From: Ustulina deusta
Taxonomy: Eukaryota; Ascomycota; Sordariomycetes; Xylariales; Xylariaceae
Reading direction: 5' to 3'
NCBI GenBank assembly: GCA_023159155.1
Contig: JAJNNX010000068.1
Span: forward strand, 62,001-126,000
Length of the DNA stretch: 64,000 nt
Position 1 is the first letter of the stretch. The number at the start of each line of letters is the position of its first letter. A model generated the notes under the pieces. That model worked only from the letters and a program-made list of their open reading frames with translations, was not told the origin of the DNA and searched no databases. Positions 35,601 to 45,847 of this stretch are shown here, one piece after another. Made by a program: the position numbers and the translations under genes.

Positions 35601-36277
35601 GTTTGCCGAAATCTGGAAGGTCTTCCAGAAACCAATCCTCAAGTTTATCAGCTCGAACGAACATATCGAGCGGTCAACAGCTGTGGGTGTCGTGGCAGAG
35701 TGTGTTGCCTACATGAGTTCAGCAGTGACGCCTTATACAGCAACCCTCTTACCTCCGTTGTTGCACCGTCTATCAGACGAAGACCAGGAGACCAAGTCAA
35801 ACACGGCATACGCCATAGGGCAGCTTGTGTATCACTCTGAGGACGAGGCGACCTACTTGCCTAGCTTCCCGCAGATCTTGCGTAGCCTAGAACCGTTACT
35901 ACAAATTCAGGCCCAACGTCTTCAGGACAATGCAGCGGGCTGCCTTTGCCGCATGATTCTGTCTAATCCCAACCAGGTCCCCATTCCAGAAGTACTACCA
36001 GCGCTTGTTGACCTGCTACCCCTCAAAGAGGACTATGAGGAGAACAAGCCAGTCTACCAATGCTTACACAAGCTTTGTAAGTTACCATGCATGTCCGTAT
36101 CCTATCCAGCATGGCACTAACGGTTGTGTCCTAGATGTGATGGCCAATCCTACTGTACAGGAATTGACACCTCGCTTGTTACCCGTCTTCCAACAAGTCC
36201 TAAGCCCCCCAGAGAATCAACTTGAGGAGGAAACCAGGCAACTAGTGACAGAGTTAGTGCGTAATCTTCAAAAGTAA
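32699..36277 (+). CDS. kap123: Importin beta-4 / karyopherin Kap123
   Basis: A nuclear transport receptor that carries ribosomal proteins and histones H3/H4 through the pore with Ran-GTP. Exons: 32699-32744, 32848-35125, 35340-36076, 36135-36277 (1,067 aa; introns 103, 214 and 58 nt). The N-terminus MDQQKLVALLQAC, followed by HPDSLLGLL and LAAVQALRLIPKHW, is diagnostic of the Kap123/importin-4 branch rather than Kap121. The whole protein is HEAT repeats, with an acidic loop around residues 690-715 (DDEEDMGDDDDDDWDDL), as expected for the cargo-binding loop. The conserved frame continues upstream of exon 2 only by chance, and the 46-nt first exon supplies the real start. The 214-nt intron 2 is long for this window but its ends (GTAAGT, CAG) restore EADRDVVTEINRS. 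No defects are seen. Confidence 0.93.
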
Positions 36278-37897
36278 GGGGACGCAGGTGCCGCATAGAG
36301 GGATCGCCACGCATATGTGGATTGAAGGCGTAGGGTTTTTGAGGCACAGGATCGGAACTGGAAAAGCAATGAGAGCATGAACTGTATGAATGAACGAGCG
36401 GTCGGGCTGTGAGGGGGTAAATTTGACTTTAATGCATAGATGATTCCCTAGTCGATAGAGTCGATATAAACGCACGAGACATACACCTTAGCGTCTGTTG
36501 ATGCCAGGACAATCTATTCATTGTCCCAAATGCCTTCTTTTTCTTCTCATTCTTTGGAGTTTGCAAGGATGGACTATCAAAGCAGCGCCAGCAAAATATC
36601 CCAGTAATAGCCGGCAAATGGGTCATTTGATCGGAATTTTGTTTTCGTGGCTCTCCTTAGTACTCTTCCTAAAGCTTGAAAACTACTAAATACCTGGGTA
36701 ACCTAATTATTCAGGTCATATGTATTAGAACACATGAACTGTCCGGTCGTACATAGCAAGACAGCAATGAAATGAGCATGTGCATTGGCGAGTTTCAACT
36801 GACATGAGAGTGCAGCCTTATCATGCAATGTAATAAAAATAGGGACTCTCGAGCATCGGGTCCATAGTACCTAGGTAGATAGCTCGCATTCGATTCCGTC
36901 TTCCTTTCCCTTTCCTTTCCTTTTTTTCGTTATACATCATAGAGGTACGCCATGTCCACCACCCCCTCTCTCTCCTACCAAGGCGAACGTGCGTTCGCGG
37001 TAGGCAAGATGGGAATCGCAGGTTAAAATTGCCTTGAGGCAAGAAAATTCAATTACCTACTACCTACTAGTATGTAAATACCACGGTACAGTAGCAGTGG
37101 TAGGGAGATGGCGTGGGATCGCGGATGGGGGTAAAGTAGGTAGTGTGGGTAGTGTCGTGGAGGTAGGTATGTAGATAGGTATGTGATCTGGTCCGCATGC
37201 GAGTTCCCCTGCGTGTTTGTTTCAACTCGCTGTGTGTGTTGATTATGACGGAGACGGGCCCGACCAATAGGCTGAATGGGGGGGAGTGGAACTATGCGTG
37301 TGTGTATACTAGGTACGTGCAGCTCTGTGCTGTTGGTGTGTACCTTTGGTGTAGACGGCATGCCTCGGCTCCGCTGTTACGAGTTTTGTGCTTGTTGGTT
37401 CGCGTAGTGTACCTAGTTGCTCCTGGTGGGGTGATCGACGGTAGGTAGATGGGGAGTTCATGTGGAGAGATGCGTCGAAAGACTCCTGTGTCTGCGCCGC
37501 TGGGATGAGACACTCGTGAGGATTGTTGGCGATGAAGAGTGTTATTTTTATTCTTGTTGCTCCTCGTTGCTGGGGAGAGCACGGGAGCCCCGGAAGCATC
37601 CGGCCGCGGCGGGGTTGAAATGTTGATTATTTCCTTTAATCTACCTAGATGAACGGGATAGGTACCTGCCTACATTTTACATATTGTATCTATATGTCTA
37701 TACTGGAAATGGAATTGGGATGGAGGTCCAAGGGCGCCAAAACGCAATTGCGGTAGTAGCCAGCGCTACATTATAATATAATATACGTGTATGTCTAGAT
37801 GGAGGGACTGTATAGGTCGATGTAACAGTGACTACGAGCCAACAATTCAGACGTGATGGGAATGGGAATCGCATAACATTGTCTTCGTATTGACGTA

Positions 37898-37913
37898 CAG
37901 TAGGTACCTACTG
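37898..37913. repeat. Perfect palindrome CAGTAGGTACCTACTG
   Basis: A 16-nt perfect palindrome centred on a KpnI-like GGTACC core. Its inner 14 nt recur exactly at 60991-61004, and shorter GTAGGTACC versions occur elsewhere in the window. Confidence 0.5.
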
Positions 37914-38545
37914 CCATGTATAAACGTATGATGCTAAGAGATCAACAGAACAGGGGGGAGAGGTATCTCCGATCCAGACACCAGTGGCTCGATTGCCACC
38001 CACCTGTCAGGAAAACAGGGCATGGGGATTGTGTGTATAGACTCCATAGCAGACGGAGATAATACAAGGATGGAGAAGGGCGGAATCCTGTTTGTCGAGA
38101 CAAGAAACCGGCGGGTCTTCTCTGGGTATCATCGAGTCAGTACCACCCAGTCCACCAGCAGTGCCTCTGACAGGAGTGTAGGTATATGTAAGTGTTGATG
38201 GACACGAGGAGTTGTCGTGGGGCCATTTGTTTGACCAAGCTGCCTCTTATCTACTGTATCTGCCTTGCTAAAGTCGAGTGCGCCCTGGCTAGGGGTATAC
38301 CACTAACCTGCAGTCTATCGCGTGTTTGCGCGACAAGTGAGTACAGGTAGGCAGGGAGGTGCTGAATATACGCAGCAGGAGGACAGGAAAAGAAGACGGC
38401 AGAAAGACGTACGCTTGGAGACGGACCAGGCAGGTGTATCTATTAGTAGGTACGCGGAAAGACCGAGAGCGATATTACAAGCAACATGGCAATAAGCCAC
38501 CTGCAAAAAGCAGCTGCACATACTACTAGTAGTAGAAGCGTTACA

Positions 38546-38565
38546 TATGTTATGTTATGTTATGT
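38546..38565 (+). repeat. Microsatellite (TATGT)4
   Basis: Four exact tandem copies of TATGT in noncoding DNA. Confidence 0.8.
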
Positions 38566-39087
38566 TACGCATGCATCGGTGTCACCAGCCTCTCTCGTCT
38601 ACGTGTGACAACGCACGATGCAGCTGTCAGGCGAGGTGCTCACGAGCGGCGTGGCTGTTGTCTTACCCTCAAACGCGAAGGGCCTGCAAAGAAAAAAAAA
38701 AGAAAGAAGCATGCGCGCGTAAGGTGGTGTTTTTGTCAGAATGCGATCCCACGTGAAATTCCATCCTTGCATTTTTGCATCGAGTCCGCTTGCGATCAGG
38801 AGGAACGGGCAGCCAACATGCCCCAGTCCTTCCATGGCCAATAAATAAACCGCGGCAGAAAAATGGTCGTCTTCTCCCCTATACACTTGCTGTATTAGTG
38901 GTGACGTGCTTCCTATCGTAGAAATGGGCGCGATCGACGCGAAGAGATAGATACTCGAGATGCCTAATACCTAGTACCTCGTCTAGATACGGTTGGATAT
39001 GGCTTGTTGCGCAACCCTGCCTGATAAAAGGGGGGTTGGAGAGCTTAAAGGTACCGTACCGTACATAGATTAGGTACTTACCTACTG

Positions 39088-39131
39088 TAGATAAATAGAT
39101 AGATAGAAGGTAGGTAGATAGATAGATAGAC
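39088..39131 (+). repeat. GATA/TAGA microsatellite, interrupted
   Basis: Two short runs of AGAT units separated by AGGTAGGT. Noncoding. Confidence 0.7.
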
Positions 39132-40062
39132 GCTTGGAGCTGCACTCGGCCGAGGGGTAGCATAGGTACCTGAGGTAGGTACATCGACCAACGTCGGCAG
39201 CCGGGCGCGGGATGTGTGGGCTGTTCCGCAATCGTGCATACAGTCAGGACGACTACACTAGACTAAGAAGCGGATAGCTGGGAATCGATAATGACGATCA
39301 CCTAGGTACTTAGTGTAGGTACCTCGCCGTGCTCTAGAAATATCTACTAACAACCACCAGGTACAAGTGCCGCTGTTGTTTGAAACATGCACAGAAGTGC
39401 CCTGGAATTGTCAGCTACCTAGTCTGCCTAGGTAGCCTTCGCCGTCGTTTCCAAGTAAAAACAAGGCCCATCTATTCTGAGTCATGTCCCTCTCTCTCGG
39501 CCGCTGATCTCTTCCCACGTATCTGACCTCCTCCATGCTGGCCCGGCTGGCCTCTCTGCCAGTAGATCGTCTGATGTAGTGTATAGATAGCATGTTATAG
39601 CACTGATCACCATGCCTACGGTAACACCTCGATGGCTGGGGGTTTCCTGTTCTGCCGCTTCGGCCGATCTACTAGTAGTATTATACCAGTACGTTTTTGC
39701 TGCCTTGTCATAGATACATCACCGCCAAACCATCTTAGCCAGCCACCCCGCCCTCCAGCGGCGTCATCGTGTGCCAGAGCGCCCGTCGTGTCTCAGCAGC
39801 GATGAGCAGGCCAGCGGGAATCAGTCCCAGCTAGGAGATAATCTCGCCTATATTGGTGATGTCAGCGTGTGCGAGCGTCGAATAATAAGCTCCCCCGTCC
39901 GTCCATGCGAGGGTAATCGTGTCTTGCTTTGTGAGCCGAGCATAATCTTCGTACTACAGGTTATAGTCCTAGTTCTCTTAGTGCCGAATGAAATCAAATG
40001 ACGGGATCTTATTCAGTTAGCTGCATTGTGAGCGAGGCGATCTCGCTATGTGTTGGGACTTC

Positions 40063-40078
40063 TTTTTTTTTTTTTTTT
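40063..40078 (+). repeat. Poly-T tract (16 T)
   Basis: A homopolymer run in noncoding DNA, about 530 nt upstream of the PIR-like gene. Confidence 0.8.
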
Positions 40079-40608
40079 CGGTTCTCCCTGTCTATGCAAG
40101 CTAACCTACGTGCAACGTCACCAGTCCATAATAGCTGACCATGTCCCATCTCCCCATGCGAGTTGCTGCGCAGGTTCCAGCCAACCATCGTTCGAGGAGA
40201 GCGAGCCGGGATGTGCGCTTGTACTCGATGTGGCGGACGGCAGCAATACGGCAGGAATACAGGCATAACCGCCGAATAAGGGAGAGGGACAACACACAGG
40301 CAAGGAATCCTGGTTGGAGCAAAGTAGCCCACAGTACATGGAAAAATGTATATCTACTGCCACAGCCATGAGCCATATATTACTCGAGCTCTCTCCCTTT
40401 CCTCTCTTTCCATAGTACTCACTACTGGCCCACCTTGGACTGAGGACTCGAATTAATATCCGTCTGAAGAGAGAGGGAAAAAGTAGTCGGGGTGAACTGT
40501 CATTCGCTTAATCGATCACTACACACTGAAATTACTATTCACCACGCCGTCCACTGCGCGCTCGGATCCTATAGTACCCCCCTCGCTTTTACATTAACGA
40601 TATCGACG

Positions 40609-41709
40609 ATGCAGCTCTCACTCACTCTCGCCTCAGCGCTCTTAGGCCTTGCCGCGGCCGCACCCCAGGGTGTCACTGACAAGTTGACGCCGACCGGCGC
40701 CGCTCCCGCCGGTTGCACAGGAACCGTCAATGGCAAATTCGAGCTTACGGTCGCTAAAGTGACAGAACAGAAGCGAAGCATCCCCGAGGTAGGATTCTCT
40801 CCGGGAAAGGGCCGCTAAACACAGGATCTGACTGACGACATGTTGCAGAGAAGGGCGGAATGCGGCGCCGAGGGAACTCTCGTTGTCACACTGGAGGACG
40901 GTTCGACTTTTGATGCCCAGGGCCGCACTGGATACATCGCATCCAACTATCAGTTCCAGTTTGATGCTCCGGCGCAAGCGGGCGCCCTCTTCACCAGCGG
41001 CTTCACCGTCTGCGGGGACAATGTTCTGGCGCTAGGCGCCTCCAAGACGTTCTACCAATGTCTTTCCGGCGACTTCTACAACCTGTATGATCGGACATGG
41101 GCGGCGCAGTGTGAACCTGTTTCCCTCCTTGCCATCCCTTGCGGTTCGAAGGACTCGGCCGCGCAGTCTCCTGACGGCCAGATTGTCGGAACGACGGTTG
41201 TGTACACGACCATAATCACGGCACTGCCGGATGGGCAGCCCCAGGTGGTGACAACGTCATTGCCTGTTCCTGTCTATAGCACCTACGTGCCCGTGAGCGA
41301 GTACACCGACGGACAAATCCAAGTAACTCCTGGTACTGGAAGCGCGCCAGCGTCGACGCCGACAGGAACAGCTTCCCTGCCAACTGAGACGATCCCCGAA
41401 GTCACTCCGCCCGCGACCTCGGCGTCTGTTCCTGCAACATCCGTTCCTGCAACGTCTGTTCCTGCAACGTCTGCTCCTGAAACGTCTGCTCCCGCAACCA
41501 GTGCGGCGTCGTCATCGAGCATCAGTGTCCCCGTGGAGTCCTCACCAGTCACCAGCCCTGCGAGTACCTCCAGTGCTCCGGCCTCGTCGTCATCAGCACC
41601 TCCTGCCACGACGACCGCGGCTCCGACGACCGGAGGTTCATCGAATGTTGCTGCAGGCTCGATGGGTGCTCTCGTCGTTGGTATGCTAGTCGTATTTCTC
41701 TGCTTGTAA
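40609..41709 (+). CDS. PIR-like, GPI-anchored cell-wall mannoprotein
   Basis: A predicted wall structural protein. Exons 40609-40788 and 40849-41709 (346 aa, one 60-nt intron). Residues 1-18 are a signal peptide ending LAAAA. A KR pair at 55-56 and RR at 61-62 offer Kex2 cleavage. The central part (65-158) has five cysteines (65, 115, 131, 148, 158) and the block SGDFYNLYDRTWAAQC, which is characteristic of PIR/covalently linked wall proteins. Three DGQ motifs follow (DGQIV 169, DGQPQ 188, DGQIQ 214), the core of the PIR repeat through which such proteins bond to beta-1,3-glucan. The rest is Ser/Thr/Pro-rich with PATSV/PATSA tandem units and ends in a hydrophobic tail (GSMGALVVGMLVVFLCL) after Gly-Ser-Asn, a GPI-anchor signal. 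Yeast PIR proteins usually have no GPI anchor and carry the repeats before the Cys domain, so the order here is reversed. Confidence 0.85.
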
Positions 41710-42588
41710 GCAAGTCACAGACATCACGTCAGCGGAATGTGGGATCGAAGGGTCCGGTTCCTCGGCATCGACTCGGACGAAAGCATAACGAAAGAAGCTC
41801 ACCAGAGCTTTCATCTGAGATTAGTCACGATGCGAGGGATATACATGCAACGGACCGGGAATTAATGAGGCCATGAAGGATGTAATGCCAGATCCAAGTA
41901 CGGATGTCGAAGGGTGTTTTAAGGACAGGACGTATGCCCAGATGGTAGGGCACGGAAAGGGCTGGATCTGCGTCACTTTTCTTTCGCAGCGTGTATCGTG
42001 TAATACTTGATTCGTACACCAGACACATATATATCTATGTTGATATCCTCGAACATGGCTTCATGCTCGCAAAGGGCGGTCTCGTGAGAAGACACATGCT
42101 TAGACTTCTAGGCGCGACTTCAACACATTCGTAGTAGGCGCTTAGTGGATATGACAAAGACACAGATATAGATATGGCGAATGTCTGAAACTAGTACCAG
42201 AAGCCATGAAGGGCACTATCTAATAGGCAGTACAGAGCTATAGGGATGGGGATGAGGCTGATGAAATACGGATGAAGATGCAAGGTGGTTACTTAGTCTA
42301 TTAGGTTAGGTACCGCATATCCGTGGGTGCGTCCCCGTTCTGCTAGGGCTCCAGCGACGCCACCACCCCAGCGCCTCCAGGTACCCAAGCCAAGCCAAGC
42401 CAACCAGCCAGCCTGCTACAACCCACTGCGCCGGGACTTAGGTACTGCACCGCCGACAACCTTAATTCTTCGTCCTGGGCACGTCGTGAACCTCCCGCGC
42501 ATCACTCCTGCAAAACTCTCTTTCACTGTTGTCGCTTGCGCCCCGTGAGAACCACAAGATCTATTTTCAAGCGATCGCGGTAGTGGCC
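41710..42588. other. Intergenic, PIR-like 3' side and zinc-finger gene promoter
   Basis: No gene is seen. It includes a small (AAGCC)3 tandem near 42386-42400 and a C-rich leader just before the zinc-finger ATG. Confidence 0.4.
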
Positions 42589-43449
42589 ATGTCGGAGTAT
42601 TGGAAGTCAACGCCCAAATACTGGTGCAAGCACTGCAGCACATATGTCCGTGACACCAAGCTCGAGCGCACCAACCACGAAGCCACGGCGAAGCATCAGT
42701 CTGGTCTCAAACGCTTCCTGCGCGATCTTCACCGTGGCCACGAGAACGAGCTGCGCGAAAAAGACAAAGCCAAACGGGAGATAGATCGTCTGAACGGCAT
42801 TCCCACCGCCAAACCCTCCGCCTCCGCCTCCGCTTCCTCTTCAGCCGCCACCCCCGCCGCAGCCACGGCTGCTCAACGCCAGCAGCAATGGGAACAGCTT
42901 GCTGAGATGGGTATCGACGTTCCGACCGAGCTGCGCCGGGACATGGCCCTCGCAGGCGAATGGTCCGTCACGAGTACGCGCATCGTTGATGATGCACCCA
43001 GTCCCGACGACGACAACGACGTCGATTCGAAACCCACGAACGTCGATGCTCTCGCTACTGGCGTGCGCAAGCGGCCCAAGCAAGAAGGCGAAGATGAGAA
43101 GGACGAGGAAGAAGGGGTGCAGGGCCTGTTCAAGAAGCCCAGGAGATGGGGCCGTGATACAAAACATGCCGTCGAAGATGATGCTGAACTCGACGCGCTA
43201 CTCAGCACATCACTTACGAAGCCACCAAAGAAGGAGGAGGAGGCTGAACAGCCAGCCATCGAGGCCGACTCAAATACCCAGATCAAGAAAGAGGAGCCCG
43301 AAACAGACGGGCTATTGTCCGGAGCTATCAAGCCGATAACCAGCGAACAATCCGTAGGAGCCACTGTAAAAGAAGAGCCCAACAAGGAGCCCTCCGAGCC
43401 CGTCGTAGTCTTTAAGAAGAGGAAACCGAAGAATGTCCGCCAGAAATAG
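42589..43449 (+). CDS. U1-type C2H2 zinc-finger, WBP4/FBP21-like splicing protein
   Basis: Single-exon, 286 aa. The N-terminus SEYWKSTPKYWCKHCSTYV and its spacing (Cys13, Cys16, His30, His36) are the matrin/U1-C type zinc finger of WBP4/FBP21, a spliceosomal B-complex protein. A basic helix (KRFLRDLHRGHENELREKDK) follows, then an Ala/Ser-rich linker, WEQLAEMGIDVP, and a long charged tail with repeated KKEE/KEEP segments that ends in a nuclear-type basic cluster KKRKPKNVRQK. Animal WBP4 has WW domains after the finger; no WW is visible here, as in other fungal members. The ATG at 42589 is chosen because the finger begins at residue 4; an upstream in-frame start is unlikely. A role in pre-mRNA splicing is inferred from the finger and its N-terminal position. 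Confidence 0.8.
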   Translation: MSEYWKSTPKYWCKHCSTYVRDTKLERTNHEATAKHQSGLKRFLRDLHRGHENELREKDKAKREIDRLNGIPTAKPSASASASSSAATPAAATAAQRQQQWEQLAEMGIDVPTELRRDMALAGEWSVTSTRIVDDAPSPDDDNDVDSKPTNVDALATGVRKRPKQEGEDEKDEEEGVQGLFKKPRRWGRDTKHAVEDDAELDALLSTSLTKPPKKEEEAEQPAIEADSNTQIKKEEPETDGLLSGAIKPITSEQSVGATVKEEPNKEPSEPVVVFKKRKPKNVRQK

Positions 43450-44039
43450 AGACTCGCTCGTTCATCCCACAACAGGTCCGTGAAGCTCCAGTAATCGTCC
43501 GTCCGCTTTTGTAATGCCTCGTCGTACACCGCCAACAGAGGAACGACATGTCCCCACGAATCACCTTATGGGCTGTTGCGCTCTTAGACCTCGGGTTAGG
43601 TTATACAAAATATTCGTAGTTTTATAGTATAGCAGTGTTGCTGTACCACAGACATGATGGGATACCTCCAGCTGTGCCACCGACAAGGGGTAAAGTGCCA
43701 TACCGGCCGGTGCCACCACGTCCTTTGACATTTCTGATCGAGATTAGCTCATCACATTTGTGTCCAAAGGTTAGCTGGACGCAACGGGCGACCAAGAGTC
43801 GAATAAACTGGATTGTCTACGCAATGAAGCGTTGGGTAACGTAGCCTCATGCGAACCCAGTAATACTGGTTTAGCTCGAGCCCTAGATACGGAGAGCCTT
43901 CGGAGTGCGGATGACGAAGGCGTTTAAATATGAGGAGATTCCATCCTTAGTAGGGCTTGTCCTGCTCCACGAGTTGCCATACTCTACTTCCACTTCAATC
44001 TCTCATACTTCTTTTCTTCAACGTCCACAGATCGTCACG
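43450..44039. other. Intergenic, promoter of small secreted protein
   Basis: No gene is seen. TTTAAATA at 43923-43930, about 110 nt before the ATG at 44040, is a likely TATA box. A pyrimidine-rich leader with TTCAACGTCC precedes the start, a pattern common to strongly expressed fungal secreted proteins. Confidence 0.4.
43923..43930 (+). promoter_or_regulatory. TATA-like box TTTAAATA
   Basis: AT-only octamer 110 nt upstream of the small secreted protein start, followed by a pyrimidine-rich leader. Confidence 0.4.
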
Positions 44040-44216
44040 ATGCGCGCTTCCTTCCTGACCGCTATCGCAGCCCTTACTGCCTCGGCTGTTTCTACTCCCA
44101 TTTCGGTTGGAGAAGTTTATGCCTTTATCAATGGCGCCAAGTTCCGCCTCAACGTCCCTGCCGGTTACGCCGACGGTGCTCCAACGTTCGACGGCAAGTT
44201 TCAATCTCAGAGTTGA
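44040..44216 (+). CDS. Small secreted protein, unknown (58 aa or spliced variant)
   Basis: The ATG at 44040 opens a 58-residue frame with a clear signal peptide (MRASFLTAIAALTASAVSTP) and a short mature part, VYAFINGAKFRLNVPAGYADG. I do not recognise a family. The reading to 44216 contains no cysteine. An alternative splice from GTTTCA near 44200 to an acceptor at about 44238 would replace the last residues with a tail ending LTCTATA and stop near 44280; the donor is non-standard, so I keep the unspliced form. The TATA-like box and pyrimidine-rich leader support expression. It could be a secreted effector-like or wall-associated peptide, or the surviving 5' part of a longer secreted protein. 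Confidence 0.45.
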   Translation: MRASFLTAIAALTASAVSTPISVGEVYAFINGAKFRLNVPAGYADGAPTFDGKFQSQS

Positions 44217-44963
44217 TGTCCTTATCTTGAGTCAACAGCGGCTTGTCCTCGAGTGTTTTGACATGTACTGCGACCGCATGAACTCTTCTCTTCGAGGAGA
44301 ATATCAAATTCGAAGACATGTCGAGAACTTGGGAAGATAGAGGTCTTCCTAACATGCGTAACCTGCGCAGGATGCAGTGTCGGGGCTGTTCGGGGTTTTA
44401 CTACTTCGGCGAGTACCTCCCACAAGGATAGATGAAGATCAAGGGCCGTTCATGCATCGTGTCCTGCGACAAGATCAGGCCGTTCATACCTTGTATGGGC
44501 TCTATTTCGGGGTGCGGTTTATCCACCTTCGCGGGAAATATTATTAAGATAGCTATCTTTCAGGCCATTTTCTCATGGTATTTTGGTGGATTGGAATAGT
44601 ACATATTGACTGCGGTACAGCCAACTACGAGTCGGGAAGCAAGATAATCTGGTCGGGATAACCTGCAGATGTCGTGAATGGCATAGCCTCGTTCAATGGA
44701 AGCCATGAGGAGTCACGCCCGATTATAGTATTCATCTATCAGTCCCTCCTTTACCAAGCATTACAGACACACGACCTAGAAAGCTGCCCATCGTCTGTGC
44801 CTCGGAAGCAGCAATGAACTTTCAGAATCAAATTATCCCAATAAAGACGGCCTGTCTCGAGCCTATAGCCCGCGTTCTTTCGCGTCCTTGTGGCATTCAA
44901 GTACTGCATGTACTTCGACGACCCAATTACCAACAATTTCGCAATCCGACATCACCTTCTACC
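44217..44963. other. Intergenic
   Basis: No gene could be supported. It contains the possible second exon of the small secreted protein at its left end and the region before the HET relic at its right. Confidence 0.4.
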
Positions 44964-45847
44964 ATGCGCCTTTTCAAACTCGGTGATGGCGGGAACCTCG
45001 AGTTCACCGATGATCTCGTATTCCTCCAAAATCCTAAAAGTCGTGGTAGCCCCATCCCACCATACGCTATACTCTCGCACACCTGGCTGAAAAAAAGGGA
45101 AGAAGTCACTTATCGCCACATAACAAAACGCGTATCAGGGCAAACCGAGAAGCCTGGCTTCGGAAAGACTTAATTTTGCGGGAAACAAGCAGCCCTCGGC
45201 CATCTCCAGTATTTCTGGATTGATACTTGTTGTATCGACAAAAGGAATAGCACGGAGCATTTTGATGAGGCTATCAATTCTATGTTTCGATGGTACGCAC
45301 AGGCGGAAAGGTGTTACGTCTACCTCTCTGGTACCGAGACGACAGGTTGCCTTCTTACAAGCAGATGGTTCTTCACCCGTGGCTGGACGCTTCAAGAGCT
45401 AATTTACTCCAACGTCGGTAGAGTGGTTTGCTGCAAGCGGCAACAAACCAAGTGACAAGAAGAATATATGTCTGCTCCTCTCTCTCTCGTATCGCTGGAA
45501 TCCCGATCGATGTCCTTCAGCATGGGGAATTAGCGATTGCCGACATCGAGGCGCGGATATCATCGGTGAATCATCGGGAAACACACAAGCCAGAAGACAT
45601 GGCCTACTCTCTGCTTGGACTATGCAGTGTGTCAATGCCGCTTATTTACGGCGAAGCAAGAGATCGCGCGCTCAAATGCTTATGGATTGAAATTGGGCTC
45701 CAATTGGGCGGGCGACTGGAAATTGAGCCCCAGCACTGGTTTTGTGTAGGTTGTAATCGTATTCAATGCTATTCGATTTGCGAACAAAACATGGTGCGAT
45801 GGTTCTCGGGGACCTATAGACTATGGCCTTCATATCGAGTGCTCTAA
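44964..45847 (+). pseudogene. HET-domain (heterokaryon incompatibility) gene, broken
   Basis: HET domains trigger cell death when incompatible hyphae fuse. From the ATG at 44964 the family blocks appear in order: YAILSHTW, WIDTCCIDK, MFRWYAQAERCYVYLSG, RGWTLQELI and, near the end, PEDMAYSLLGLCSVSMPLIYGE. They do not lie in one frame. An in-frame TAA at 45171-45173 interrupts the block before FCGKQAALG. The frame then continues to a TGA at 45453-45455, a few residues match only in the third frame (SDKKNI), and the rest (IAGIPIDVL onward) lies in another frame. The second switch falls in a CT repeat (about 45475-45488). No splice sites explain the breaks. Nothing resembling the variable C-terminal half follows 45847. 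This is a decayed gene; sequencing error cannot be fully excluded. Confidence 0.85.

Larger units (their letters stand above)
36278..40608. other. 4.3 kb gene-poor stretch with TAGGTA motifs and microsatellites
   Basis: Many short frames on both strands, none with a recognisable domain, signal peptide plus plausible length, or splice-supported extension. It is rich in TAGGTA/TACCTA motifs, CT and GA tracts, a (TATGT)4 array, GATA microsatellites, a 16-T run and a 16-nt perfect palindrome. It may hold long untranslated leaders or noncoding transcripts, or simply be repetitive intergenic DNA. Nothing more can be supported. Confidence 0.45.

Noticed and set aside
32699..36277. Kap121/Pse1 instead of Kap123
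   Set aside because: The N-terminus and the first HEAT repeats (HPDSLLGLL, LAAVQALRLIPKHW) fit the Kap123/importin-4 branch.
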